Origin: Lysobacteraceae bacterium
Lineage (GTDB): Bacteria; Pseudomonadota; Gammaproteobacteria; Nitrococcales; AK92
DNA: 64,000 nt
Reading direction: 5' to 3'
Assembly: GCA_012523465.1 (NCBI GenBank)
Contig: JAAYIK010000028.1
Coordinates: forward strand, 62,001-126,000
Position 1 is the first letter of the stretch, and each line of letters starts with the position of its first letter. Positions 53,064 through 62,130 of this stretch are shown one piece after another. Under the pieces are notes generated by a model, which was given only the letters and a program-made list of their open reading frames with translations, was not told where the DNA came from and did no database searches. Both the position numbers and the translations under genes were made by a program.

Positions 53064-54659
53064 TCAACGGGCTGGCGCTTCCGTTTCCGGGATCACCGGC
53101 GGCGTGGTGAAGCTGTGATAGGGAGGCGGCGAACTCAGCGTCCATTCCAACCCCTCCGCGCCGTCCCAAACCTTGGCCGGCGCCTTTTCGCCGCCGCGCA
53201 CGCACTTGATGATCACCCACAGGAAAATCAACTGGGCAAAACCGAAGCCAAAAGCGCCGATAGTGGAAATCATGTTGAACTCGGCGAACTGCAGCGCGTA
53301 GTCGGGAATGCGGCGCGGCATTCCGGCCAGGCCGAGGAAATGCTGCGGGAAAAACAGGATGTTGACGAAGATCACCGACAGCCAGAAATGCCACTTGCCG
53401 AGCCGCTCGTCGTACATGTGCCCGGTCCACTTGGGCAGCCAGTAGTAGGTGGCAGCGATGATGGAGAACACTGCACCCGTCACCAGCACATAGTGGAAAT
53501 GAGCCACCACAAAGTAGGTATCGTGGTACTGGAAATCAGCCGGTACGATGGACAGCATCAGGCCGGAGAAGCCGCCGATGGTGAACAGAATGACGAAAGC
53601 AATGGCGAACAGCATGGGCGTCTCGAAGGTCAGCGAGCCGCGCCACATGGTGGCCACCCAGTTGAACACCTTCACGCCGGTGGGTACCGAGATCACCATG
53701 GTGGCGTACATGAAGAACAGCGAGCCGGCCAACAGCATGCCCACCGTGAACATGTGATGCGCCCATACCAGGAAGGACAGGAAGGCGATCGAGGCGATGG
53801 CGTAGACCATGGAGCTGTAGCCGAACAGCGGCTTGCGGGAGAAGGTCGGGATGATCGCCGAGATGATGCCGAAGGCCGGCAGGATCATGATGTAGACCTC
53901 GGGGTGCCCAAAGAACCAGAAGATATGCTGGTAGAGCACCGGGTCGCCGCCGCCGGCGGCGCTGAAGAAGGTGGTACCGAAGTACTGGTCGGTCAGCAGC
54001 ATGGTGATGGCGCCCGCCAGCACCGGCATCACGCCGATGATGAGAAAACCGGTGATCAGCCAGGCCCAGGCGAACATGGGCATCTTCATCAGCGACATGC
54101 CCGGCGCGCGCATGTTGAGCACGGTAGCGATGACGTTGATGGCGCCCATGATGGACGAGATACCCATCAAGTGGACCGAGAAGATCACGAACGGGAAGGA
54201 CATCCCATGCTGCAGCATCAGCGGCGGGTACATGGTCCAGCCGCCGGCAGGCCCGCCGCCCGGCATGAACAGGGTCGACAGCAAAATGGCGAAGGCGAAC
54301 GGGAGCAGCCAGAACGACCAATTGTTCATGCGCGGCAGCGCCATGTCGGGAGCGCCGATCATGATGGGGATCATCCAGTTGGCCAGTCCCGTGAAGGCCG
54401 GCATGACCGCGCCGAAAATCATGACCAGGGCGTGCAGCGTGGTCATTTGGTTGAAGAAGTAGGGGTCCACCAGCTGCAAGCCCGGCTGGAACAGTTCGGC
54501 GCGAATGATCAGCGCCATGGCCCCGCCGATGAAGAACATCACCAGCGAGAACACCAGGTAGAGCGTGCCGATGTCCTTGTGGTTGGTCGTGAACAGCCAG
54601 CGCTGGAAAAAGTTGCTGGGTGGGCCATGGTGCTCGGCTTCGTGAGTCATCGCCGTCAT
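53064..54659 (-). CDS. coxA: Cytochrome c oxidase subunit I
   Basis: Twelve-helix catalytic subunit of 531 residues with low-spin heme, heme a3 and Cu(B). LHALVMIFGAVMPAFTGLAN has a heme ligand, FWFFGHPEVYIMILPAFG carries the Cu(B) His and the cross-linked Tyr, VWAHHMFTVGM has the His pair, and DTYFVVAHFHYVLVTGA has the heme ligands. AGGAGGAGG lies 7 bases before ATG 54659, an unusually strong ribosome binding site. The E-V-Y motif places it in type A oxidases. Confidence 0.98.
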   Translation of the reverse strand: MTAMTHEAEHHGPPSNFFQRWLFTTNHKDIGTLYLVFSLVMFFIGGAMALIIRAELFQPGLQLVDPYFFNQMTTLHALVMIFGAVMPAFTGLANWMIPIMIGAPDMALPRMNNWSFWLLPFAFAILLSTLFMPGGGPAGGWTMYPPLMLQHGMSFPFVIFSVHLMGISSIMGAINVIATVLNMRAPGMSLMKMPMFAWAWLITGFLIIGVMPVLAGAITMLLTDQYFGTTFFSAAGGGDPVLYQHIFWFFGHPEVYIMILPAFGIISAIIPTFSRKPLFGYSSMVYAIASIAFLSFLVWAHHMFTVGMLLAGSLFFMYATMVISVPTGVKVFNWVATMWRGSLTFETPMLFAIAFVILFTIGGFSGLMLSIVPADFQYHDTYFVVAHFHYVLVTGAVFSIIAATYYWLPKWTGHMYDERLGKWHFWLSVIFVNILFFPQHFLGLAGMPRRIPDYALQFAEFNMISTIGAFGFGFAQLIFLWVIIKCVRGGEKAPAKVWDGAEGLEWTLSSPPPYHSFTTPPVIPETEAPAR

Positions 54660-54682
54660 TGCAATTCCTCCTCCTCCAATCC

Positions 54683-55903
54683 TCAGCGAGCAGCGCGCAC
54701 GTCAGCCGGCCGAATCAGCTCACCGGTGTCGTTGCCCCAGGCGTTGCGCTTGTACGTGACGATGGCGGCCAGCTCCGCATCGCTGAGATGCGCGAAGGAA
54801 ACCATGGCGGTGCCCGGCACGCCGCGCAGCACCACCTCCAGATGGGCGTCGATGTCGCCGGCAACCACGGGACTGCCCTTGAGCGCCGGGAACATGGGCG
54901 GCATGCCCGTGCCGTCGGCCTGGTGGCAAGAGGCGCAGTTGGTTAGGTAAGCCTGTTCGCCCAGCTGCATCAGCTCCGCCAAGGTGGGCTCGGCGACCAC
55001 GTCCTGCGCCGCCGCGGCCGCCGGTGGCAGTGCTTGCTGCGGCTGGCTGGCCGGCGCCGGGTTCGCCGCCTGCGCAGGCTCCTGCCGGCCCGGCGCCATG
55101 CGTGCCTTTTGCTCCTCCACCCAGGCGCGGTACTCATCTTCCGGCACCGCCTTGACGACGATGGGCATAAAGGCATGGTCGCGCCCGCACAGCTCGGCGC
55201 ATTGGCCGCGGTAGATGCCCGGCTCCTCAATGCGCGTCCAGAGCTCGTTGATGTAGCCGGGTATGGCGTCCCGCTTCCAGCCCAGGGCCGGCACCCACCA
55301 GGAATGGATGACGTCGTTGGACGTCAGCAGGAAGCGGATCTTCTTGCCCACCGGCACCACCACCGGGTTGTCCACCTCGAGCAGGTAGTTCTCCACCTCG
55401 CGCGGCTTGATCACCGGATTACGCTGACGGGCGAGATCGCTTTGCCGGTCCAGGCTGCTGATGAAACTGATGCCTTCGTCCAGGTACTCATAGCCCCAGC
55501 GCCACTGGTAGCCGGTAACCTTGATGCTGAGGTCGGAATTGCTGGTGTCCTCCATCACTACCAGGACCTTGGTCGCTGGCACCGCGATGGAGATCAGGAT
55601 CAGCATAGGGATGACGGTCCAGACGATCTCCACCGTCGTGTTGTGGTGGAACTGAGCCGCCACCGCTCCCTTGGAGCGGCGGAACTTGATGACCGAGTAT
55701 ATGATGGCGCTGAAGACCAGCACCCCGATGGCGGTGCAGATCCACAGCAACAGCATGTGCAGACCGTAGACCTCGCGGCTGACGCTGCTCACGCCCGGCG
55801 TCATGTTCAGCGCGAAGTCGGCATGGGCAGTCCCTGCGGCCGCGAGCAGCCCGAACACTACCCCCCCAGCGCGAGCCGCCGATTTCTTGCTCTCCAACCT
55901 CAT
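54683..55903 (-). CDS. coxB: Cytochrome c oxidase subunit II with a fused cytochrome c domain
   Basis: A 406-residue protein with a signal peptide, two membrane helices (about 50-72 and 93-113) and a Cu(A) cupredoxin domain: the His in NDVIHSWWVPALG, then CAELCGRDHAFMPIVV with the Cys pair, His and Met. After an Ala/Pro/Gln-rich linker (about 285-325) a C-terminal cytochrome c domain has the heme motif CASCHQ and a distal Met in DGTGMPPMF or TAMVSF. This fusion marks a caa3-type enzyme. ATG 55903 (MRLESKKSAARAGG) is the best start. Confidence 0.95.
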   Translation of the reverse strand: MRLESKKSAARAGGVVFGLLAAAGTAHADFALNMTPGVSSVSREVYGLHMLLLWICTAIGVLVFSAIIYSVIKFRRSKGAVAAQFHHNTTVEIVWTVIPMLILISIAVPATKVLVVMEDTSNSDLSIKVTGYQWRWGYEYLDEGISFISSLDRQSDLARQRNPVIKPREVENYLLEVDNPVVVPVGKKIRFLLTSNDVIHSWWVPALGWKRDAIPGYINELWTRIEEPGIYRGQCAELCGRDHAFMPIVVKAVPEDEYRAWVEEQKARMAPGRQEPAQAANPAPASQPQQALPPAAAAAQDVVAEPTLAELMQLGEQAYLTNCASCHQADGTGMPPMFPALKGSPVVAGDIDAHLEVVLRGVPGTAMVSFAHLSDAELAAIVTYKRNAWGNDTGELIRPADVRAAR

Positions 55904-55944
55904 CCCCTGCAGTCTCCAACAGTGAGCGATGCCGTGTCCGCGAC

Positions 55945-56445
55945 TCAGACACGTCTTACCGATCCCCCCATCGGGCCGATGCAACGCCGCAGCAGCTGCG
56001 CCAGCTCGGCCCTCTCCCTGTCGTGCAGAAAGTGCCCGATCTCGATCGCTGTGCCGCGCGATCGAAGTACCAGCCGGCTGGGATACCAGCGATGGCCGGA
56101 AGGCAGCAGGGCGACCTCGGTCCAGTAGGTCTGCAGCATCCAGCGGTATTCACCGTGGCGGCGTCCCTGCCGGACCTCGATGAAATCGCCCCGTATGTTC
56201 ACAACGTCCCATTCGTTCGATCGGTAGGCGCTGACATAGAGCGCCCAGCCCAATGCCCAGACCGTTGCCCCAGCGTAGACGAGTACCGGCCAGAGGCCAC
56301 GGAGACTGAGCGCGACCGCCACACTCAGCAGGGCCGTGGCGATCGCTGAATAAATGAGCAGGGTTTGCCTCCAATTCGTTGTTATGTTCGGCTGCAGGGT
56401 GATGCACCAGTAGCCGTCCGTTGGTCCTTCCTCCACGGCTACCAT
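55945..56445 (-). CDS. DUF2244 membrane protein
   Basis: A 166-residue protein with two central membrane helices (about 28-47 and 51-72) after a short N-terminal domain (GPTDGYWCITLQPNITTNWRQ). The C-terminal domain has GDFIEVRQGRRHGEYRW and RSRGTAIEIGHFLHDRERAELAQ, the DUF2244 pattern. It is often found next to coxB, and here it is the first gene of the oxidase run. Function unknown. GGGGGAGGG lies 5 bases before ATG 56445. Confidence 0.88.
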   Translation of the reverse strand: MVAVEEGPTDGYWCITLQPNITTNWRQTLLIYSAIATALLSVAVALSLRGLWPVLVYAGATVWALGWALYVSAYRSNEWDVVNIRGDFIEVRQGRRHGEYRWMLQTYWTEVALLPSGHRWYPSRLVLRSRGTAIEIGHFLHDRERAELAQLLRRCIGPMGGSVRRV

Positions 56446-56585
56446 GCAAACCCTCCCCCGCCTTGGATGTCCGCCAATACCCCCCGCGCGGGACATCGTT
56501 GCGAAGCGCGCATGCGCGCACGATCCGGTTTACTTACCGATTGAGTGTAGCAGCAGAAAAAAGGAGGGAAAGGAAGAAAAGGCTG

Positions 56586-57293
56586 TCAAGCGCCTTCTGG
56601 CGACCTTTTGGGCAGGAATGAGGCTAGGGACTTCCCCAGGATTTCGGCCGCCACCAGGGCGGCGCGATCGGAGGCCGTCCAGGGCAATGTACCCAGCAGC
56701 GGCGCCGGCAGGCGGGCCCGCAAGTCTTCGACCTGCGCTTCCGCCAGCGGGTCGGCAGGATCGATGAGATTGGCGATCCAGCCCGCTAGCCGCAGGCCGT
56801 CGGCCTGCACCGCCTCGACCGTGAGCAGGGCGTGGCTGAGGCAGCCCAGCCGCACGCCCACCACCAGAATCACGTCCAGTCCGAGCCGCTGTGCGATCGC
56901 CGCCATGCTGGTCCGCTCGTCCAGCGGCACCCGCCAGCCACCAGCACCCTCGACCACCGCCACCTCGGCCGCCCGGGCCAGCTGCCTGTACGCGTCGGCG
57001 ATGCGGTCCAGGCAGATCGGCCGGCCTGCCTGACGAGCCGCCAGGTGCGGCGCGATTACCGGCGCGAACGCGAATGGATTGACCAGTTCGTAGGGAAAGC
57101 CGCCGCCGGCCGCGGCCAGCAGCGCCTCGGCGTCCTCGTTGCGCAATCCCTCGGCGGTGATGCGGCAGCCGCTGGCGACCGGCTTGAACGGCGCTACCCG
57201 CAACCCTTGCCCCCGCAGCGCCAGCACCAGGCCCTGCGCGGCCAGGGTCTTGCCGACCCCGGTATCAGTGCCGGTTACGAACAATCCGTACAT
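56586..57293 (-). CDS. bioD: Dethiobiotin synthetase
   Basis: ATP-dependent ring closure enzyme of 235 residues that makes dethiobiotin from DAPA and CO2. The P-loop is FVTGTDTGVGKT, PFKPVASGC carries the DAPA-binding Lys, and EGAGGWRVPLDERTSM is the third motif. ATG 57293 has GGAGG 8 bases upstream. It overlaps the bioC stop region closely (gap of 5 bases). The frame extending to 57881 is a shadow of bioC. Confidence 0.96.
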   Translation of the reverse strand: MYGLFVTGTDTGVGKTLAAQGLVLALRGQGLRVAPFKPVASGCRITAEGLRNEDAEALLAAAGGGFPYELVNPFAFAPVIAPHLAARQAGRPICLDRIADAYRQLARAAEVAVVEGAGGWRVPLDERTSMAAIAQRLGLDVILVVGVRLGCLSHALLTVEAVQADGLRLAGWIANLIDPADPLAEAQVEDLRARLPAPLLGTLPWTASDRAALVAAEILGKSLASFLPKRSPEGA

Positions 57294-57298
57294 CGTCG

Positions 57299-58180
57299 TC
57301 ACCTCCGTCGCCGGCCGATGCTGGCGACGGGAACGCCGATTGCGCTGCCGGCCTGGCGCCGCACCGGCATCTCCGGCACCCAGGCATGGCCGTAGACGAT
57401 CTCGCAGGTCGCCGGCAGCCGGCCGTCCGGCAGTCGCCAGCGCTCGTAAGCGGTCCGCAGCGCGCTGGCGGCGCGCTTGGGCGTCAGCCCGGCGCGCCGA
57501 GCGGTAGCCAGGTTGCAGCCGCCGGTCTCGCGCAAATCCCGCACCAGGGCATCCAGATCCGGGTAGGTCAGGTTGATGTACTCGGCTTCCATGACGGGAT
57601 CGCTGAAGCCGGCCCGCACCAAGGCATCGCCAACGTCGTGCATGTCGATGAACTCGTGCACGTGGACTAGATCGTCCACCTCGGCCCAGGCCTGCCGCAG
57701 CTCTTTCAGGGTGTCTGGCCCCAGACTGGAGAACAGCACCAACCCTCCCGGCCGCAGCACCCGCAAAAAGCCGGCAAAGGCTCGGTCGAGATCGGGCAGC
57801 CACGGCAAGGTCAGGTTGGAAACCAGCAAATCGATACTGCCTGGGCGCAGCGGCAGTGCCTCCGCATCCGCCGCCAGACACAGCGGCCGCCGCCAGAAGC
57901 GGCCCCGCTTCCTGGCCCGTCGCAGCATGGCTGGCGCCAAATCCAGCGCCAGTACCTGTGCCTGCGGATACCGCCGCAGCAAATCGGCGCTGACCTGACC
58001 GGTCCCGGCACCCAGGTCCAGGACCCGCTCAGGAGCGATGCGAATCACCTCGAGCCGCTCCAGCAGGCGGCGACCGACCTCCTGTTGCAGCACCGCAGAG
58101 CGGTCATAGGTCGCTGCCGCCCGCTCGAAGACTCGCTGGGTCTGCCGCTTGCCGACAAGCCGAAACCGGTAGTCCATCAT
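57299..58180 (-). CDS. bioC: Malonyl-ACP O-methyltransferase BioC
   Basis: SAM-dependent enzyme of 293 residues that methylates malonyl-ACP to prime pimelate synthesis. RVFERAAATYDRSAVLQQEV opens the protein, VLDLGAGTGQVSADLLRRYP is the SAM loop, and LLVSNLTLPWLPDLDRAF and GLVLFSSLGPDTLKELRQAW are BioC signatures. It overlaps bioF by four bases. The C-terminal tail is Arg-rich (GRRRR). Confidence 0.95.
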   Translation of the reverse strand: MMDYRFRLVGKRQTQRVFERAAATYDRSAVLQQEVGRRLLERLEVIRIAPERVLDLGAGTGQVSADLLRRYPQAQVLALDLAPAMLRRARKRGRFWRRPLCLAADAEALPLRPGSIDLLVSNLTLPWLPDLDRAFAGFLRVLRPGGLVLFSSLGPDTLKELRQAWAEVDDLVHVHEFIDMHDVGDALVRAGFSDPVMEAEYINLTYPDLDALVRDLRETGGCNLATARRAGLTPKRAASALRTAYERWRLPDGRLPATCEIVYGHAWVPEMPVRRQAGSAIGVPVASIGRRRR

Positions 58181-59352
58181 TGCACCGCTTCCGGCAGCTG
58201 CCGCCAGCGCCGCGCCAGCGCCTCCAGCAGAGCATCCACGTCCTCCGGCTCATGCAGCGCCGTCAGCGTCACCCGCAGGCGGGCCGTGCCGGGCGGCACC
58301 GTCGGTGGCCGAATGGCGGTGACCAGAAAACCATCCTCCTCCAGCCCGCGACTGAGCACGAGCGCGGCGGAGGCGTCCCCTACAAGAAGCGGCTGTATCG
58401 GCGACTCGGATGGCATCAGCGACAGTCCCAATTGCTCGGCGCCGGCGCGGAAGCGCGCCACCAGCAATGATAGCCTCTCCCGCCGCCATTCTTCTTCCCG
58501 TACCAGCCGCAGCGCCTGCCGAGTGGCGGCGCACACCGCCGGCGGCGGCGCCGTGGTGTAGATATAGGTACGCGCCTTCTGGATACACCAGTCGATGAGC
58601 TCGTCGCTGCCAGCGACGAAGGCGCCAAAGCAGCCGAAGGCCTTGCCCAGAGTGCCGACCAGCACCGGTACGTCGTGCTGAGCCAGCCCCGCGGCAGCCA
58701 CGCTGCCGCGGCCGCCCGGACCGATGACACCGATGCCGTGGGCATCGTCGACCATCAGCCAGGCGCCATGCTCTCGCGCCAGCTGGGCCAGCGCAGCCAG
58801 TGGCCCGACGTCACCGTCCATGCTGAACAGGCCGTCGCTGACGATGAGCCGCCGCCGGAACTCACCCTGCGCCAGCAGCGCCGTCAGCGCCGCCACGTCG
58901 GCGTGGGGATAGCGGTAGACCTTAGCGCCGCTAAGCCGGCTACCGTCGTAGAGCGAGGCGTGGTTGAGCCAGTCCTGGTATACAGCGTCACCCGGCTTCA
59001 CCAAGGCATCGATGAGGCCCATGTTGGCCATATAGCCAGTGGAGAACAGCAACACGCGGGAGCGGCCCAGGAAGTCGGCCAGCTCTTCCTCCAGCGCGTC
59101 GTGCTCGGCCCGATGGCCGGTGATCAGGTGGGCGCCGCTGCTGCCCACGCCGTGCTCGGCGGCGGCGCGCTGGAAGGCCTGCACCACCCGCGGCTCGGCG
59201 GCCAATCCCAGGTAGTCGTTGCTGCAGAACACCCGCAGCCGCCGCCCCTCCAACTCGGCCCAGGCGCCCTGGAAGCGGATGGCGCGGGTGCGCCGATACA
59301 GGCCTGCCTCTCGGCGGGCGCGGACCTCGGCAGCAAGGTCCCAGTTCGGCAT
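58177..59352 (-). CDS. bioF: 8-amino-7-oxononanoate synthase
   Basis: PLP enzyme of 391 residues that condenses pimeloyl-ACP with alanine. FCSNDYLGLAAEP, HGVGSSGAHLITGHRAEHDALE, LMVDDAHGIGVIGPGGRG and LVGTLGKAFGCFGAFVAGS (PLP Lys) are the family blocks. It lies two bases after bioB. No bioH lies between bioF and bioC, where many gammaproteobacteria have it. Confidence 0.97.
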   Translation of the reverse strand: MPNWDLAAEVRARREAGLYRRTRAIRFQGAWAELEGRRLRVFCSNDYLGLAAEPRVVQAFQRAAAEHGVGSSGAHLITGHRAEHDALEEELADFLGRSRVLLFSTGYMANMGLIDALVKPGDAVYQDWLNHASLYDGSRLSGAKVYRYPHADVAALTALLAQGEFRRRLIVSDGLFSMDGDVGPLAALAQLAREHGAWLMVDDAHGIGVIGPGGRGSVAAAGLAQHDVPVLVGTLGKAFGCFGAFVAGSDELIDWCIQKARTYIYTTAPPPAVCAATRQALRLVREEEWRRERLSLLVARFRAGAEQLGLSLMPSESPIQPLLVGDASAALVLSRGLEEDGFLVTAIRPPTVPPGTARLRVTLTALHEPEDVDALLEALARRWRQLPEAVQ

Positions 59353-59354
59353 GG

Positions 59355-60341
59355 TCAGCAGCAGCCCTGGGCGGTCTGCTCGGCCGGCGCCTCTTCGAAG
59401 CTCAGCCCCAACCGCTGGAACAAGCAGCGGTCCCGGTCGGCGTCCGCGTTGTCGGTGGTGAGCAGCTTCTCGCCGTAAAAAATGCTGTTGGCGCCGGCCA
59501 GGAAGCAGAGCGCTTGCTGCTCCTCGCTCATCTCGGCACGCCCGGCCGACAGGCGCACGTAGGAGCGGGGCATGAGGATGCGGGCCACGGCGATAGTGCG
59601 CACAAACTCGAAACTATCCGGCCGCTCGCGCCCGGCCAGCGGCGTGCCTTCCACCTGCACCAGCTGGTTGATCGGCACGCTCTGCGGATGCTCGGGCAGA
59701 TTGGCCAGGGTGCAAAGCATGGCAGCCCGGTCGCGCCGCTGTTCGCCCATGCCGACGATGCCGCCGCAGCAGACCTTGAGGCCGGCCTCCCGCACCCGCG
59801 CCAGGGTATCCAGGCGATCCTGGAAAGTGCGGGTGGTGATGATCCGTCCGTAGAATTCCTCGGAGGTGTCGATATTGTGGTTGTAGTAGTCAAGGCCGGC
59901 CTCCTTGAGGGTCTGGACCTGCCACTCGTCCAGCATGCCAAGGGTGGCGCAGGTCTCGAGGCCCAGCGCCTTGACGCGCCGGATCATCTCCGTGACCTTG
60001 GCCAGGTCGCGGTCCTTCGGGCTACGCCAGGCGGCGCCCATGCAGAACCGTGTCGCGCCGGCTTCCTTGGCCCGCCTCGCGGCGGCGACGACCTGCTCGA
60101 CCTCCATCAGCGGCTCGCGCTTGAGCCCGGTGTCATGGCGCACGCTCTGCGGGCAATAGGCGCAATCCTCGGGACAGGCGCCGGTCTTGATGCTGAGCAG
60201 CGAGCTCACCTGGACGGCGTTGGGGTTCCAGTACTGGCGATGGACCGTCTGGGCCCGGAACAGCAAGTCGTTGAAGGGCAACGTGAACAGTTGTTCGACC
60301 TCTTCCAGAGTCCAGTCGTGGCGGATGGCTTGTTGTTGCAT
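59355..60341 (-). CDS. bioB: Biotin synthase
   Basis: Radical SAM enzyme of 328 residues that inserts sulfur into dethiobiotin. The [4Fe-4S] cluster ligands are Cys56, Cys60 and Cys63 ([13 protein letters not shown]). Conserved blocks include [11 protein letters not shown], and [12 protein letters not shown] is present. ATG 60341 ([11 protein letters not shown]) has CGGAG 5 bases upstream. It is the first gene of bioBFCD and is preceded by a BirA-like operator. Confidence 0.97.
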   Translation of the reverse strand: MQQQAIRHDWTLEEVEQLFTLPFNDLLFRAQTVHRQYWNPNAVQVSSLLSIKTGACPEDCAYCPQSVRHDTGLKREPLMEVEQVVAAARRAKEAGATRFCMGAAWRSPKDRDLAKVTEMIRRVKALGLETCATLGMLDEWQVQTLKEAGLDYYNHNIDTSEEFYGRIITTRTFQDRLDTLARVREAGLKVCCGGIVGMGEQRRDRAAMLCTLANLPEHPQSVPINQLVQVEGTPLAGRERPDSFEFVRTIAVARILMPRSYVRLSAGRAEMSEEQQALCFLAGANSIFYGEKLLTTDNADADRDRCLFQRLGLSFEEAPAEQTAQGCC

Positions 60342-60376
60342 GTGAACTCCGACAGACAGCTTCGTATGCTGAAGCG

Positions 60377-60404
60377 ATGGTACCGGCCCCAGCGATACTG
60401 TCAA
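60377..60404 (-). promoter_or_regulatory. Predicted bioB promoter
   Basis: On the minus strand a perfect TTGACA (60404-60399) and TACCAT (60382-60377, 4 of 6) are 16 bases apart. The -35 box lies inside the left arm of the BirA-like operator, so bound repressor would block the polymerase. The transcript would start near 60370, with a leader of about 30 bases. Confidence 0.6.
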
Positions 60405-60430
60405 CCGCAATATTATGGAAAAGGTTTACA
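60399..60430. promoter_or_regulatory. BirA (BioR-like function) biotin operator
   Basis: TGTCAACC (60399-60406) and GGTTTACA (60423-60430) are inverted arms with a 16-base spacer. The E. coli bio operator has TGTAAACC and GGTTTACA with the same spacing, so only one arm base differs. The site covers the -35 box of bioB and also the comF ATG at 60415 and its first five codons. Control by the biotin protein ligase BirA is inferred; birA itself is not in the window. Confidence 0.85.
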
Positions 60431-61113
60431 GCTGGCTAAGGACTGGCCTGGATTGGCTGCTGCCGCTGCACTGCCGTCTTTGCGGAGAGCAGGTTGCCTG
60501 GGAGCTCGAGCTGTGCCCGGGCTGCTACCGCGATCTGCCTTGGCTGAAGACAGCTTGCCGTCGTTGCGCCGAACCGTTGCCGGCCGAACCGCAGACGCTG
60601 CTGTGCGGCCGCTGCCTGCGCCGCCCGCCGCCCTTTGACCGAGTGATCGCCCCGCTGCACTTCGCCCCGCCCGTCGACGGTCTGATCCATGCCTACAAGT
60701 TCCACGGCGACTTGGCTGCCGGTCGGCTGCTGGCCAACCTGCTGGCCGCCGCCACCACAGCCAGCCGGCCGGAGCTGTTGCTGCCAGTACCGCTGCACGC
60801 GCGGCGGCTACGCCAGCGCGGGGTCAACCAGTCCCTGGAACTGGCCCGGCAACTCAGCCGTCAGCGGCGCCTGCCGCTGGCCGACCGGCTGCTGGTACGC
60901 TGCCGGGACACCCCGCCCCAACGCTTGCTGCCGGCGTCCGAGCGGCGCGCCAACGTGCGCGGCGCCTTCGCCCTGCGCGGCCCGTTGTCGGCGCGCCATG
61001 TCGCCGTGCTGGACGATGTCATGACCACCGGCCAGACCATGATGGAGATCTGCCGTCTGTTGCGGCGCGCCGGTGCCGCGCGCATCGAGGTTTGGGTGGT
61101 GGCGCGGGCCTGA
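60415..61113 (+). CDS. comF: ComF-family phosphoribosyltransferase-like protein
   Basis: A 232-residue protein with an N-terminal zinc ribbon ([28 protein letters not shown]) and a PRTase domain, with [39 protein letters not shown] and the PRPP motif [14 protein letters not shown]. ComF helps internalise DNA in competent cells, and E. coli GntX is a relative. comF often lies divergent from bioB. Its start codon falls inside the biotin operator, so biotin status may affect it. No clear ribosome binding site is seen before ATG 60415. Confidence 0.93.
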   Translation: MEKVYSWLRTGLDWLLPLHCRLCGEQVAWELELCPGCYRDLPWLKTACRRCAEPLPAEPQTLLCGRCLRRPPPFDRVIAPLHFAPPVDGLIHAYKFHGDLAAGRLLANLLAAATTASRPELLLPVPLHARRLRQRGVNQSLELARQLSRQRRLPLADRLLVRCRDTPPQRLLPASERRANVRGAFALRGPLSARHVAVLDDVMTTGQTMMEICRLLRRAGAARIEVWVVARA

Positions 61114-61130
61114 GTCGGCGCGACGCGGCG

Positions 61131-62120
61131 TCAGTAGCAGTCGAAGAGACGCTGCAGCCCGTCCCGGTCGCCCCGCTGCAGCAAGCCCAGCATCAGCAGT
61201 ATGCGCGCCTTTTGCGGGTTGAGGTTGTCGGCGGTCACGTAGTCCAGGTGCCGATAGGCCTCCAGCGGCACCACGCGCCCTGTGCCCACGCGGCTACTCA
61301 TGACCACGCGCACGCCGGCCGCAACCGCTTCCCGCAGCGCCCGCTCCTCCTCCCCGGAGCAGCGTCCGGCGCCGGTACCGGCCACCACGATCCCCCGCAC
61401 CCTGCCCGTGCCGGTCAGGAAACGAATGATGTCGCCGCGGGCGCCGGCATAGGAGTAGACGATCTCCACCTCCGGCAGGGCGGTGATTTCTATCCGAGCG
61501 AACTCCGAGCCGCTGGTATGACGACGGGTCGGGGCGCGCAGGAACACCACCCGATCGTCCGGATCGACGAACCCCAGAGGGCCAAGATCGCCACTGCGGA
61601 AGGTCTCCAGCCGGTAGGTGCTAGTCTTGGTCACCTCACGGGCGCAGCTGATCTGATCGTTGAGCACCACCAGCACCCCCTTGCCGCGGGCCTCGTCGGC
61701 AGCGGCCGTGCGCACCGCGGCCAGCAGATTGGCATGGGCATCGGTGCTCAGACTGGAGAGAGGCCGCTGGGCGCCGGTCAGCACGATGGGCTTGTCGGTG
61801 TCGACGGTCAGATGCAGGAAATAGGCAGTTTCCTCCAGCGTGTTGGTACCGTGGGTGATGACCACCCCATCGTAGCCGTCCCGGCTCAGACTGCGCTGCA
61901 CCAGCGCGCGCAGCTGCAGCCAATGGTCGGCGCTGATGTGGGTGCTGCTGATGCCGGCCAAATCCTCGACCTCCACCTCGGCCACAGCCCACAGCTCCGG
62001 CACGGTCTCCAGCAGCTCCCGGCCCGAGTAATGGCCGGTGACATAGTTTCTGAAATCGGCCCGATTATCGTGGTGGGCGGAGATGGTGCCGCCCGTCGCG
62101 ATCAGCTTGATTCTCTTCAT
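61131..62120 (-). CDS. L-asparaginase (cytoplasmic-type)
   Basis: Asparaginase of 329 residues with no signal peptide. The N-terminal LIATGGTISA holds the nucleophile Thr12, and DGVVITHGTNTLEETAYFL holds the second Thr with Asp-Glu neighbours. PIVLTGAQRPLSSLSTDAHANL and KGVLVVLNDQI follow. It converges on comF with a gap of 17 bases. It is preceded by the HEPN-like gene by 10 bases, so the two are likely co-transcribed. Substrate affinity class (I or II) cannot be fixed by eye. Confidence 0.92.
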   Translation of the reverse strand: MKRIKLIATGGTISAHHDNRADFRNYVTGHYSGRELLETVPELWAVAEVEVEDLAGISSTHISADHWLQLRALVQRSLSRDGYDGVVITHGTNTLEETAYFLHLTVDTDKPIVLTGAQRPLSSLSTDAHANLLAAVRTAAADEARGKGVLVVLNDQISCAREVTKTSTYRLETFRSGDLGPLGFVDPDDRVVFLRAPTRRHTSGSEFARIEITALPEVEIVYSYAGARGDIIRFLTGTGRVRGIVVAGTGAGRCSGEEERALREAVAAGVRVVMSSRVGTGRVVPLEAYRHLDYVTADNLNPQKARILLMLGLLQRGDRDGLQRLFDCY

Positions 62121-62130
62121 GCCTGCTGCA

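Noticed and set aside
52971-54950. Plus-strand open frame of 659 codons
   Set aside because: Antisense to coxA and the end of coxB; His/Gln/Asp-rich translation is a mirror of membrane-protein codons.
56586-57881. A 431-residue fused protein ending in bioD
   Set aside because: The first 196 codons are an out-of-frame shadow of bioC. bioD has its own ATG at 57293 with a GGAGG site.
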